64,000 bases of DNA from Micromonospora sediminicola (lineage in GTDB: Bacteria > Actinomycetota > Actinomycetes > Mycobacteriales > Micromonosporaceae): the NCBI RefSeq assembly GCF_900089585.1, contig NZ_FLRH01000003.1:3734501-3798500 (forward strand), read 5' to 3'. Positions within the stretch are counted from its first letter, which is position 1, and each line of letters begins with the position of its first letter. Positions 17,003 to 25,838 of this stretch are shown here, piece after piece. Below the pieces are notes generated by a model that was given only the letters and a program-made list of their open reading frames with translations, was not told where the DNA came from and made no database searches. Made by a program: the position numbers and the translations under genes.

Positions 17003-17853
17003 CCGTCGCCCTGCCGCCGGCCGACGACCGCGCCGTCGACGGGCGGCGGATGCGCTGCCGGATCACCGGCGACGGCCCGCCGGTGCTGCTGCTGCACGGC
17101 ATCGGCCGCACGCTCGACGACTTCACCGCGCTGCACACGGCGCTGGCCCGGGACCACCGGGTGCTCGCCGTCGATCTGCCCGGGCACGGCGGTTCCGCGC
17201 CGCTGGACGGGACGCACACGCTGCCGGCGCTCGCGGCGGCGGTGGCCGGGTTCCTGGACGCGGCCGGCGTCACCGGCCCGGCCCACCTGGTCGGCAACTC
17301 CCTCGGCGGGGCGGTGGCCATGCGCCTGGCCGTGGACGCGCCGCACCGGGCGGCCAGCCTGGCGTTGCTCAACAGCGCCGGCTTCGGCCAGGAGGTGACC
17401 GTCGCGCTGCGGCTGCTCGCGGTGCCCCCGCTGGCCCGGCTGCTGCTGCGCCCGCACCCGGCGATCGCCCGCCGCACCGAGCGGGCCATCTTCGTCGACC
17501 CGGCGTACGTCACCGAGGAGCGGATCGCCGCCGCGCTCGCGGTGGCCCGGCAGCCGCACGCCGCCCGGGTGATGCGGGAGCTGGTCCGCGACCTGGGCAC
17601 CTGGCGTGGGGTACGCCCGCAGTGGCGCGCCGAGCTGCTCGACGCGGTCGCCGCGCTGGACCTGCCCATCCTGCTCGTCTGGGGCGACCGTGACCTGATC
17701 CTGCCCGCCGCGCACCTCGGGTATGCGCGGAGCCGGCTGCCCCGGGCGCGCAGCCACCTGTTCCGCGACACCGGGCACATGCCGCAGATCGAGCGCACCG
17801 CCGAGGTGGAGGGTCTGCTCCGGGATCTCTGGACGGGCGACCCGGCCGGCTGA
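16999..17853 (+). CDS. Alpha/beta-fold hydrolase
   Basis: This 284-residue enzyme has the oxyanion motif LLHGIGRT, the nucleophile elbow GNSLGG, an acid in LLVWGDRDLI, and the catalytic histidine in DTGHMPQIE. It could cleave esters made by the monooxygenase upstream, or it may be a general hydrolase. GTG at 16999 overlaps the SDR stop by four bases (GTGA), so it is the third gene of the same transcript. No signal peptide is present. Confidence 0.88.
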   Translation: MTVALPPADDRAVDGRRMRCRITGDGPPVLLLHGIGRTLDDFTALHTALARDHRVLAVDLPGHGGSAPLDGTHTLPALAAAVAGFLDAAGVTGPAHLVGNSLGGAVAMRLAVDAPHRAASLALLNSAGFGQEVTVALRLLAVPPLARLLLRPHPAIARRTERAIFVDPAYVTEERIAAALAVARQPHAARVMRELVRDLGTWRGVRPQWRAELLDAVAALDLPILLVWGDRDLILPAAHLGYARSRLPRARSHLFRDTGHMPQIERTAEVEGLLRDLWTGDPAG

Positions 17854-17927
17854 GCCGCCGCGTGGCCCGCGCCACGCTCCCCGGTGCCGGCGGCGCCCGC
17901 CCGCTCGCGGCGGCGCATCATAGATAC

Positions 17928-18596
17928 ATGACGCATCCCAGCCCGGTCGCCGGTGCGCGCCCCGCCGTCCCGTCCGCCGCCGAGCGGGCCTACCGGCACC
18001 TCAAGCAGGCGATCCTGGAGCAGGTCTACCCGGGTGGTCAGCTCGTCAGCGAGGGCGAGATCGCCGAGGCCACCGGGGTCTCCCGCACCCCGGTGCGGGA
18101 GGCGCTGCTGCGGCTGGAGTCCGAGGGTCTGGTCCGGCTCTACCCGAAGCGGGGCGCGTTGATCCGACCGGTCTCCGCCCGGGAGATCGCCGACGTCATC
18201 GAGGCCCGCCGCCTCGTCGAGCTGCACGCCGCCGAGCGGGTCTGGCCACGTCGCGCCGCGCTCCGCGCCGACCTGGCCCGTTGGCTCGACGAGATGCGCC
18301 GGGCACACGCCGCCGGCGACCTCACCGCGCTGATGGCCGCCGACCGGGCCTTCCACGCGGCCGTCGTGGAGGCCGCCGGCAACGAGATCCTGGCCGAGCT
18401 CTACCACCGGCTGCGCGACCGGCAGCTGCGGATGGGCGAGGCCAGCTTCCGGCTCTCGCCCGGCTGGGCCGAGGTCGCCCTGGCCGAGCACGCCGACCAG
18501 CTCGCCGCGCTCGACGGCGACGACCCGCAGGCGTGGCGCGACGCCGTCGCCGGCCACATCGACACCGCCGCGACCATGCTCGGGGCGTTGCGGTGA
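17928..18596 (+). CDS. GntR family regulator with FCD domain
   Basis: This 222-residue FadR-subfamily regulator has an N-terminal winged helix (LVSEGEIAEATGVSRTPVREALLRLESEGLV, split by strands) and a C-terminal FCD helical domain (about 90-215) that usually binds an organic acid or a metal. The ATG at 17928 lies only a few bases after an AT-rich TAGATAC stretch, so the mRNA may be short-leadered or leaderless. Its stop overlaps the start of a major-facilitator gene (GTGA), which suggests it controls that transporter. Confidence 0.88.
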   Translation: MTHPSPVAGARPAVPSAAERAYRHLKQAILEQVYPGGQLVSEGEIAEATGVSRTPVREALLRLESEGLVRLYPKRGALIRPVSAREIADVIEARRLVELHAAERVWPRRAALRADLARWLDEMRRAHAAGDLTALMAADRAFHAAVVEAAGNEILAELYHRLRDRQLRMGEASFRLSPGWAEVALAEHADQLAALDGDDPQAWRDAVAGHIDTAATMLGALR

Positions 18597-19870
18597 GCGT
18601 CGCCCGCCGGCCGGCCGCCCTGATCTACGCGGTGGCCGTGACCGCGTACGTGGCCGCCGTCTTCCACCGCAGCTCGCTCGGCGTCACCGGGGTCGACGCG
18701 GCGGACCGTTTCCACATCAACGCCGCCGCGCTGGCCACCTTCTCCGTCGCCCAGCTCGCCGTCTACGCGGCCATGCAGATCCCGGTCGGGGTGCTGCTGG
18801 ACCGTTACGGCTCGCGCCGGCTGCTGCTGGCCGGCGCCGCGCTGATGGTGGCCGGGCAGCTCGTGTTCGCCGTCGCCACCGACGTACGCCTCGCGGTCGC
18901 GGCCCGGGTGCTGGTCGGCCTCGGCGACGCGATGACGTTCATCAGCGTGCTGCGGATCGTGGCGTTCTGGTTCCCCGGCCGGCGCAACCCGTTGCTGGTG
19001 CAGCTCACCGGCACCATCGGGCAGCTCGGCGCGGTGCTCGGCGCCGTACCCCTGGTGGCGCTGCTGCACCACGCGGGCTGGACCCCGGCGTTCCTCACCG
19101 CGGCGGCGCTCGGCGTCACCGTGCTGTTGCTCGTCCTCGTCGCGGTCCGCGACACCCCGCACGCCGAGCACACCACCGCGCTCGCCCCCGACCTGGCCAC
19201 CGTACGCCGGCAGCTGGCCGACGCCTGGGCGCAGCCCGGCACCCGCCTGGGCCTGTGGACGCACTTCGTCACCCAGTTCTCCGGCGCCGTGTTCGCGCTG
19301 CTGTGGGGCTACCCGTTCCTCGTGCAGGCGCAGGGCTTCTCACCCACCGCGGCGGCCGGGCTGCTCACCCTGATGACGCTGGTGACCCTGGCGTGCGGCC
19401 CGGTGGTGGCGCACCTGTGCGCCCGGCACCCGTTCCACCGCTCGGTGGTCGTCTTCACCATCACCGCCGCCACCGCCGCCGTCTGGGCGGTGGTGCTGGC
19501 CTGGCCCGGCCGCGCGCCGCACGGGCTGCTGGTGGCGCTGGTGGTGGTCCTCGCGGTCAACGGCCCCGGCTCGGTGATCGGGTTCGACTACGCCCGGACG
19601 TTCAACCCGGTGCACCGGATCGGCAGCGCCACCGGGATCGTCAACGTCGGCGGGTTCGTCGCGTCGATCGTGCTGATCCTCGCCGTCGGCGTGGTGCTCG
19701 ACCTGGCCACCCCGGCCGGCGCCGGTACCCCGCCGCTGTCGGCGTTCCGCTGGGCGTTCGCCGTGCAGTACCTGCTCTGGGCGCTCGGCGCGGTGCAGGT
19801 GCTGCGTTACCGCAACGCCGCCCGCCGCCGGCTGGTCGCCGAACGCGCCGCGGTGCCCGTGCCGGCCTGA
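18593..19870 (+). CDS. Major facilitator superfamily transporter
   Basis: This is a 425-residue polytopic protein with twelve predicted membrane segments and the MFS loop motif between helices 2 and 3 (LLDRYGSRRLLL). The N-terminus (YAVAVTAYVAAVFHRSSLG) is typical of actinobacterial members of the nitrate/sugar-acid branch, but the substrate is unclear. GTG at 18593 overlaps the GntR stop by four bases, so the regulator and the transporter are translated together, and the GntR ligand may be the transported compound. Confidence 0.88.
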   Translation: MSVARRPAALIYAVAVTAYVAAVFHRSSLGVTGVDAADRFHINAAALATFSVAQLAVYAAMQIPVGVLLDRYGSRRLLLAGAALMVAGQLVFAVATDVRLAVAARVLVGLGDAMTFISVLRIVAFWFPGRRNPLLVQLTGTIGQLGAVLGAVPLVALLHHAGWTPAFLTAAALGVTVLLLVLVAVRDTPHAEHTTALAPDLATVRRQLADAWAQPGTRLGLWTHFVTQFSGAVFALLWGYPFLVQAQGFSPTAAAGLLTLMTLVTLACGPVVAHLCARHPFHRSVVVFTITAATAAVWAVVLAWPGRAPHGLLVALVVVLAVNGPGSVIGFDYARTFNPVHRIGSATGIVNVGGFVASIVLILAVGVVLDLATPAGAGTPPLSAFRWAFAVQYLLWALGAVQVLRYRNAARRRLVAERAAVPVPA

Positions 19871-19874
19871 GGGG

Positions 19875-20288
19875 TCAGCGCCGCCGGCGGGTGAGCGAGT
19901 CCAGCACCAGCGTCAGGCCCGCACCGACCAGCCACACGTCCTTGGCCAGCCCGATGCCCGCCTGGCTGGGGCGCAGGCTGGTGCCCTCCCGCATGCCGGG
20001 CGTCTTGAGGTAGAGCTGCACCAGCCCGGCGCCGAACGCGGTCAGCCCGGCGCCGGCCAGCAGGGACGGCACGAACGGCGCCAGCAACGCCACGCCCAGC
20101 GCCGTCTCGGCGCGGGACAGCAACATGGCGAACCGGTCCGGCGGGATCTGGCGCAGCTGCGGCAGCGCGCCGACCGCCATGCCGTGCATCCCCGCCGCGG
20201 CCTCGCCCTCCAGGTTCCGCTTGGAGAGCCCGGAGTTCAGGATGTACGCGCCGATGGCGATGCGCAGCGGGGCGTGCGTCAACCTCAT
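19875..20288 (-). CDS. DoxX-like membrane protein
   Basis: This is a 137-residue protein with about four hydrophobic segments and the N-terminal pattern RIAIGAYILNSGLSK common in small DoxX/DoxD-like membrane proteins of actinobacteria. Its function is not established. ATG at 20288 has AAGGAG five bases upstream; the in-frame GTG six bases earlier falls inside that ribosome site and is unlikely. It converges on the MFS gene (4 bases between) and is divergent from mscR. Confidence 0.75.
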   Translation of the reverse strand: MRLTHAPLRIAIGAYILNSGLSKRNLEGEAAAGMHGMAVGALPQLRQIPPDRFAMLLSRAETALGVALLAPFVPSLLAGAGLTAFGAGLVQLYLKTPGMREGTSLRPSQAGIGLAKDVWLVGAGLTLVLDSLTRRRR

Positions 20289-20419
20289 GATCACTCCTTG
20301 TCCGAGGTGCGGGCCCTGCGCGTACCCGGTGACGGGCGGGGCATTCCGCCGGTCGGCGTCGGGCCGCCGGCGATGATCAGCGGTAGGTTCGGCACAGGAC
20401 CTGAACGAAGGAGACGACC

Positions 20420-21508
20420 GTGAGCCAGCAAGTCCGGGGAGTCGTGTCGCGGCGCAAGGGCGCGCCCGTGGAGGTCACCACGATCGTGGTGCCCGACCCG
20501 GGGCCGGGCGAGGCGGTGGTCCGCGTCCAGTCCTGCGGCGTGTGCCACACCGACCTGCACTACCGCGAGGGCGGCATCAACGACGACTACCCGTTCCTGC
20601 TCGGCCACGAGGCCGCCGGCATCGTCGAGCAGGTGGGCGACGGCGTCACCGACGTGGCCCCCGGCGACTTCGTGGTGCTCAACTGGCGGGCGGTCTGCGG
20701 GCAGTGCCGGGCCTGCCGGCGCGGCCGCCCCTGGTACTGCTTCGCCACCCACAACGCGGCGCAGAAGATGACCCTGACCGACGGCACCGAGCTGTCGCCC
20801 GCGCTCGGCATCGGCGCGTTCGCCGAGAAGACGCTCGTGCACGCCGGCCAGTGCACCAAGGTCGACCCGTCGGCCCGGCCCGCCGCCGTCGGCCTGCTCG
20901 GCTGCGGCGTGATGGCCGGCCTCGGCGCGGCCATGAACACCGGCGGGGTGACCCGGGGCGACTCCGTCGCGGTGATCGGCTGCGGCGGCGTCGGCGACGC
21001 CGCGGTGGCCGGCGCGGCCCTGGCCGGCGCGACCACGATCGTCGCGGTGGACACCGACTCCCGCAAGCTCGACTGGGCGCGCCGGTTCGGCGCCACCCAC
21101 ACCGTCAACGCCTCCGAGGACGACCCGGTCGAGGCGATCCGCGCCGCCACCGGCGGATTCGGCGCCGACGTGGTGATCGACGCGGTCGGCCGCCCGGAGA
21201 CCTGGAAGCAGGCCTTCTACGCGCGCGACCTCGCCGGCACGGTCGTGCTGGTCGGCGTGCCCACCCCGGAGATGACCGTCGACCTGCCGCTGCTCGACGT
21301 GTTCGGGCGCGGCGGCGCGCTCAAGTCCAGCTGGTACGGCGACTGCCTGCCCAGCCGCGACTTCCCGATGCTCACCGAGCTGTACCGGCAGGGCCGGCTG
21401 GACCTGGACGCGTTCGTCACCGAGGAGATCGCGCTGGACCAGGTCGAGGAGGCGTTCACCCGGATGCACCACGGCGACGTGCTGCGCTCGGTGGTGGTCT
21501 TCCCGTGA
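20420..21508 (+). CDS. mscR: S-(hydroxymethyl)mycothiol dehydrogenase
   Basis: This 362-residue zinc alcohol dehydrogenase oxidises the adduct of formaldehyde and mycothiol to the formyl thioester; it also reduces S-nitrosomycothiol in mycobacteria. Catalytic zinc ligands are in SCGVCHTDLH and GHEAAG, and structural zinc cysteines are in CGQCRACRRGRPWYC. The NAD motif is GCGGVG. The HNAAQKMTLTDGT segment and the overall length match mycothiol-specific members. GTG at 20420 has GAAGGAG upstream. It is coupled by GTGA to a metallo-hydrolase, the normal partner that should release formate. Formate could then feed the formate dehydrogenase encoded 19 kb downstream (inference). Confidence 0.93.
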   Translation: MSQQVRGVVSRRKGAPVEVTTIVVPDPGPGEAVVRVQSCGVCHTDLHYREGGINDDYPFLLGHEAAGIVEQVGDGVTDVAPGDFVVLNWRAVCGQCRACRRGRPWYCFATHNAAQKMTLTDGTELSPALGIGAFAEKTLVHAGQCTKVDPSARPAAVGLLGCGVMAGLGAAMNTGGVTRGDSVAVIGCGGVGDAAVAGAALAGATTIVAVDTDSRKLDWARRFGATHTVNASEDDPVEAIRAATGGFGADVVIDAVGRPETWKQAFYARDLAGTVVLVGVPTPEMTVDLPLLDVFGRGGALKSSWYGDCLPSRDFPMLTELYRQGRLDLDAFVTEEIALDQVEEAFTRMHHGDVLRSVVVFP

Positions 21509-22134
21509 CCGCCCACGTCGACCACGCCGTCACGTCCGGCACGTTCTCCCTGGACGGGCAGACCTTCGACGTGGACAACAACGTCTGGGTGATCGGCGAC
21601 GACACCGAGTGCGTCGTCGTCGACGCGCCGCACGACGTGGCCGCGATCCGCGCGGTGGTCGGCGACCGCCGCGTGCTGGCGATCCTGGCCACCCACGCCC
21701 ACGACGACCACGTCCGGGTCGCTCCCGAGCTGGCCCGGGCCACCGGCGCGCCGGTCCTGCTGCACCCGGCCGACCGGGTGCTGTGGGACCAGGTCCACCC
21801 CGACACGCCACCGGACGGCGACCTCACCGACGGGCAGACCGTCACCGTCGGCGGGGCCACGCTGCGGGTCCTGCACACGCCCGGCCACAGCCCGGGAGCG
21901 TGCAGCCTGTACGCCCCGGAGCTGGGCGCGGTCTTCACCGGCGACACCCTGTTCGCCGGCGGTCCCGGCGCCACCGGCCGTTCCTACAGCGATTTCGGCG
22001 CCATCGTCGAGTCCATCCGCACCCGGCTGCTCACCCTGCCGCCGGAGACGGTGGTGCACACCGGGCACGGCGACGACACCAGCGTCGGCGCCGAGGCGCC
22101 GCACCTTCAGGAGTGGATCGCCCGGGGCCACTGA
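21505..22134 (+). CDS. Metallo-beta-lactamase fold hydrolase paired with MscR
   Basis: This 209-residue enzyme has the MBL metal motif THAHDDH, a second histidine in HTPGHSPGA, an Asp in FTGDTLF and a last His in VHTGHGD. It overlaps mscR by four bases. In this position it is most likely the thioester hydrolase that frees formate from S-formylmycothiol, as glyoxalase-II-like enzymes do, though this is inferred from context. The stop is part of a short palindrome shared with the convergent trmO stop. Confidence 0.88.
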   Translation: MTAHVDHAVTSGTFSLDGQTFDVDNNVWVIGDDTECVVVDAPHDVAAIRAVVGDRRVLAILATHAHDDHVRVAPELARATGAPVLLHPADRVLWDQVHPDTPPDGDLTDGQTVTVGGATLRVLHTPGHSPGACSLYAPELGAVFTGDTLFAGGPGATGRSYSDFGAIVESIRTRLLTLPPETVVHTGHGDDTSVGAEAPHLQEWIARGH

Positions 22135-22147
22135 GCCGGGCGGCTCA
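22132..22147. terminator. Short palindrome joining two convergent stops
   Basis: TGAGCC, loop GGGC, GGCTCA. The two arms contain the stop codons of the MBL hydrolase (+) and trmO (-). It is short and has no T tract, so it is at best a weak bidirectional terminator. Confidence 0.3.
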
Positions 22148-22555
22148 GCGTTCCCCGTCGAGCACCGGCTTGAGGTCGACGACGGGCGTGCCGTCCAGCG
22201 CCTCCAACGCGTCCACCCGCACCCGGGCGCCGGTCACCTCGAGCAGGCGTACCCGGTGCACGCCGACCGGGTTGGGGCGGTGCGGCGAGCGGGTGGCGAA
22301 CACCCCGGCCTCCGCGCGGGTGAGGTCACCGCGCGGGTGCACCGTGAGGACGTCCCGCCGGGCCCGGTCCAGCCAGGTCAGCACCAGCACCTCCGCGCCC
22401 GGGCGCAGGCCCGCCAGCGCCGGGAGGTACGCCTCGTCGAACACCAGCCACGCCTGCGGCGCGCCCTCGTCGCCCTGACAGGGCGCGGTGGCCGGATCGG
22501 TCAACGACGACTCCACCCGGCCGACCGGGCGGAGCAGGTGTGCGGGCGTCGTCAC
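22145..22555 (-). CDS. trmO: tRNA-Thr m6t6A37 methyltransferase family protein (TrmO/YaeB)
   Basis: This is a 136-residue TsaA-like beta-barrel protein; the E. coli member TrmO methylates t6A37 of threonine tRNA using S-adenosylmethionine. The family motif is RSPHRPNPVG, preceded by VFATR and followed by a VDALEALDGTPVVDLKP strand pair. It is shorter than E. coli TrmO and lacks that protein's C-terminal part, which is normal for actinobacterial members. GTG at 22555 overlaps the upstream stop by four bases (GTGA), so it is the last gene of the MEDS regulator operon, an unusual setting for a tRNA enzyme. Confidence 0.85.
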   Translation of the reverse strand: MTTPAHLLRPVGRVESSLTDPATAPCQGDEGAPQAWLVFDEAYLPALAGLRPGAEVLVLTWLDRARRDVLTVHPRGDLTRAEAGVFATRSPHRPNPVGVHRVRLLEVTGARVRVDALEALDGTPVVDLKPVLDGER

Positions 22556-23493
22556 GCGGTGTCCCCTCTCCGCAGGTGCAGCCGGACGGTGGTGCCGGCG
22601 ACCCCGGTGTGCACCCGCACCAGGTCGCACAGGGCGTGCACGATGACCAGGCCGCGCCCGCCGATGCCGTCGTGCCCGGGAGCGAGCCGACCGGCCAGCG
22701 GGTCGGACAGCCGGCCGTCGTCGTGGACCTCGCACACCACGTGCCGGTCGGTGAGCCAGAACCGCAGCGTCCCCGACCCGGCGGCGTGGGCGACGCTGTT
22801 GGTGGCCAGCTCGGTGACCGCGATCTGCAGGTCGGCCACCCGGTCCGCGTCCAGCCCGCCGGCGCTCGCGTGCCCGGCGACGAAGCGGCGGACCTCCGGC
22901 AGCGTGTCCAGGGTGTAGCGGAGCACCGACACCGGCCCGTCGGGTGCGGGCAGCGGTCGGTTGTGCCGCGCGGTCACCTCCGCCGGCGCGTACCCGGCGA
23001 CGCGGCGGCGCCCACCACGCTCCACGAGCGTCGGATGGGTGCAGCGGGCCTCGGCGAGCACCCCCGGCTCGAGCCGGCCGGCGTCGTACGGGCACAGGAC
23101 GGTCATCGCCCGGTCCGCCAGGGCCCCGTTGATCGCGGCCTCGTGCTGGGCGCAGGCCGGGTACTCCTCCACCGAGCGTCCGGCCCAGATCGGCTCGCCG
23201 ATGACCCGCACCCGCCGGCCGGGATGCCGGTCGGCGAACGCCTGGAGCACCCAGGGAATGATCCGTCCCGGGTTGCGCCCGGCCTCGCCCATGTCGGCCC
23301 ATCCGACCGTGTCCGCGGCCGGCCCGAGCGCGGCGCGCAGCAACGCCAGCCGGGGCGCCGGCGCGGCCACCAGCACCGGCTCACCGGCCGCCAGTCCCTC
23401 CTGGACGAACGGCACCGCGACCGCCAGCAGGCTCGCGGCGTCGGTGTAGAACGACAGCTCGTGCCGCAGCCCCACAGCGGTCGGCGCGCTCAT
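22552..23493 (-). CDS. MEDS domain protein with anti-sigma-type histidine kinase ATPase domain
   Basis: This 313-residue protein joins an N-terminal MEDS sensory domain (about 8-165: HELSFYTDAASLLAVAVPFVQEGL and CPYDAGRLEP) to a C-terminal HATPase_c_2 domain (about 190-305). The ATP-binding boxes are ELATNSVAHA (N box), EVHDDG (G1) and GIGGRGLVIV (G2). Such proteins act as anti-sigma factors or switch kinases in partner-switching systems. ATGA overlap with the upstream MEDS-STAS gene suggests that protein is its antagonist partner. No sigma factor gene is adjacent. Confidence 0.88.
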   Translation of the reverse strand: MSAPTAVGLRHELSFYTDAASLLAVAVPFVQEGLAAGEPVLVAAPAPRLALLRAALGPAADTVGWADMGEAGRNPGRIIPWVLQAFADRHPGRRVRVIGEPIWAGRSVEEYPACAQHEAAINGALADRAMTVLCPYDAGRLEPGVLAEARCTHPTLVERGGRRRVAGYAPAEVTARHNRPLPAPDGPVSVLRYTLDTLPEVRRFVAGHASAGGLDADRVADLQIAVTELATNSVAHAAGSGTLRFWLTDRHVVCEVHDDGRLSDPLAGRLAPGHDGIGGRGLVIVHALCDLVRVHTGVAGTTVRLHLRRGDTA

Positions 23494-24350
23494 GCCGGGG
23501 CCCCGGAGGTCACGCCGCCCAGCACGTGCAGCAGCCGGTGCAGCGCCGGTCGGCAGCCGACCAGCCGGATGCCGGTGTGGCTGGCCCGGTCGGCCCGGGC
23601 CAGCTCGGTGGCGGCGCCGGCGTCGGCGAAGCTCAGGTCGGTCAGGTCCAGCACCGGCGGCCCGGCCGGCGCGCGTTCCCCGGCGGTCAGGTCGGCGAGC
23701 AGCGCGATGAACGCGTCGCGGTTGCTGCGGTCCACCTGCCCCACCAGCCTCAGGCCGGGCGGATCACCCACCCGGTACGCGCGCAGCAGCGGGGACCAGG
23801 TGCGCGGCGGACGCGGCCCGGCGGTGCCCGGGTGGGCCGCCGCGAGGATCCGCAACTGCTCGGCGGGGAACCGGCGCCGGTCGTACAGGCACAGACCGGC
23901 GACCCGGCTGTCCGGGAAGAGGGGATTGAGCGCCTGTTCGTAGCGGCGCAGCTCGTCGAGGCTCACCGCGGTGCCCAGCACCCACGCCATGTCGCCGCTG
24001 AGGCGTACCCCCGGATAGCCCTCCCGCCGGGCCCGGGTGACCTCGTCGCGCACGGCCTCGGCCATGGCGGCCGGGGTCGGCCGGCCCCCGACCAGGAATG
24101 CCTCCACGGCGGGCAGGATGCGCAGCTGGCCCGCCGCCACCGCGGCCTCGGTCGGCACGCCGACGGCGTCGACCCGGGCGCGGACCGCCTGCGGCGTGGA
24201 CGTCTCGGTGAAGCAGACCACCTTGTGGCCGCGGCGCAGCCCGGTGGCGGCGAAACGGCCGACGGTGTCGAGCGCGTCGCCGTCGTCGTCGTGGATCCAG
24301 CAGACGTGGTCCCCCAGATCGACCTGGTCGACCACGGTCGTAGCAGTCAC
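23490..24350 (-). CDS. MEDS domain protein with STAS domain
   Basis: This 286-residue protein has a MEDS domain (about 10-175: GDHVCWIHDDDGD, then LCLYDRRRFP) and a C-terminal STAS domain (about 195-285: LRLVGQVDRSNRDAF, and LDLTDLSFADAGAA around the phosphorylatable position). STAS proteins are anti-anti-sigma factors switched off by phosphorylation. The MEDS domain, first described in the dichloromethane regulator DcmR, is thought to bind small organic ligands. The protein pairs with the MEDS-HATPase protein encoded next. GTG at 24350 has GGAAGG about 8 bases upstream. Confidence 0.87.
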   Translation of the reverse strand: MTATTVVDQVDLGDHVCWIHDDDGDALDTVGRFAATGLRRGHKVVCFTETSTPQAVRARVDAVGVPTEAAVAAGQLRILPAVEAFLVGGRPTPAAMAEAVRDEVTRARREGYPGVRLSGDMAWVLGTAVSLDELRRYEQALNPLFPDSRVAGLCLYDRRRFPAEQLRILAAAHPGTAGPRPPRTWSPLLRAYRVGDPPGLRLVGQVDRSNRDAFIALLADLTAGERAPAGPPVLDLTDLSFADAGAATELARADRASHTGIRLVGCRPALHRLLHVLGGVTSGAPA

Positions 24351-24620
24351 GGTGCGAGCCTTCCCGGTGGACGCGTGCCTCACTGTAACGCCGCGCCGGG
24401 GCGCCGATCCGCTTGCCCGCCGCGCCGCCGAGGGGTTAGCCTGCCTGTGGACCCGGAAGCCGGCGCACGGCGCCGCCCGACGTCCGATCTCCCCAGGTGG
24501 CCGGTCCTGTCCGGCTCTCCGCCCGTGGTCGCATCCCCGGCTTTCCGCCCGGCGGGTTCCCGCAGGCACTCCTTCCCCTGCCGTCCGCACCGGCCGGCAC
24601 GGTCCCGAAAGGCAACCCCC

Positions 24621-25742
24621 ATGACCTCCGCATCACGTCCCGTCAGCGGTGTCGTCGACATCGTCGACGGGCACGCGTGGCTCCGGGTGGACGGCTACCT
24701 GCCGTCCGCCGCCGACGTCCACCTCGCCGCCGGTCAGCTGCGCCGGCACGGCCTGCGCCGCGGTGACCTGGTCACCGGCACGGTCCTCGCCGCCCCGCGT
24801 CCGGGCCGGCCGGTGCCGTTGGAGCGGCTGGACGGCATCAACGGCGTGCCGCCGGAGCAGGCCCGCCGGCGGCGTGACTTCTACCAGCTCACGCCGGTGT
24901 ACCCACGGGAGCGGCTGCGGCTGGAGACCGAGCCGCACATCCTGACCACCCGGGTGATCGACCTGGTGATGCCGATCGGCAAGGGTCAGCGGGCGCTGAT
25001 CGTGTCGCCGCCGAAGGCCGGTAAGACGATGGTGCTGCAGGCGGTCGCGGACGCGATCACCCGCAACAACCCGGAGTGCCACCTGATGGTGGTGCTGGTC
25101 GACGAGCGGCCGGAAGAGGTCACCGACATGTCTCGGTCGGTGAAGGGCGAGGTCGTCGCGGCCACTTTCGACCGTCCGCCGCAGGACCACACCACGGTGG
25201 CGGAGCTGGCGATCGAGCGGGCGAAGCGTCTGGTCGAGCTGGGGCACGACGTGGTCGTGCTGCTCGACTCGCTGACCCGCCTCGGCCGTGCCTACAACCT
25301 CACCGTCCGCTCGGCCGGGCGTACGCTCTCCGGCGGTGTCGACGTGGCCGCGCTGACCCCGCCCAAGCAGCTGCTCGCCGCAGCCCGCGCGATCGAGGAG
25401 GGCGGTTCGCTGACCATCCTGGCCTCGGCCCTGGTGGAGACCGGCTCGGCCGCCGACACCCTCATCTTCGAGGAGTTCAAGAGCACCGGCAACGCCGAGC
25501 TGAGGCTGGACCGGGCGCTCGCCGACCGGCGGACCTTCCCGGCCGTCGACCTGCGGGCCTCCGGCACCCGGCGGGACGACCTGCTCTGCACCGACGTCGA
25601 GCGGCACCGCCTGCGGGCACTGCGATCGGCGCTGTCCACGCTGGACCGGCAGGCCGCCCTGGATCAGCTGCTGCGCCAACTCGCGGCCACCGGCGGCAAC
25701 GCGCACCTGCTGGCCCGCCTCGGCGCCGCCGCCCACGGTTAG
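24621..25742 (+). CDS. Compact Rho-family transcription terminator
   Basis: This 373-residue protein has the Rho hexameric RNA helicase core: Walker A SPPKAGKT, Walker B LDSLTRLGRAYN, and the RSAGRTLSGGVDVAAL segment with the Q/R loops. Upstream of it is a cold-shock-like RNA-binding region (about 8-75) but no Rho_N helical domain and no long charged insertion. Housekeeping Rho of actinomycetes normally carries those and is about 600 residues or more. This is therefore probably a second, shorter Rho. ATG at 24621 follows GAAAGG. About 270 bases of non-coding sequence precede it, enough for a regulated leader. Confidence 0.85.
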   Translation: MTSASRPVSGVVDIVDGHAWLRVDGYLPSAADVHLAAGQLRRHGLRRGDLVTGTVLAAPRPGRPVPLERLDGINGVPPEQARRRRDFYQLTPVYPRERLRLETEPHILTTRVIDLVMPIGKGQRALIVSPPKAGKTMVLQAVADAITRNNPECHLMVVLVDERPEEVTDMSRSVKGEVVAATFDRPPQDHTTVAELAIERAKRLVELGHDVVVLLDSLTRLGRAYNLTVRSAGRTLSGGVDVAALTPPKQLLAAARAIEEGGSLTILASALVETGSAADTLIFEEFKSTGNAELRLDRALADRRTFPAVDLRASGTRRDDLLCTDVERHRLRALRSALSTLDRQAALDQLLRQLAATGGNAHLLARLGAAAHG

Positions 25743-25838
25743 GATCGTCGGCCACGGTGGAGCAGGGATACACCGCCCCGCCGTCCTCCAGGAAGAAACC
25801 CCTCGCCGCCCGGACGCCGGCCCGCGATACTCGACGCC

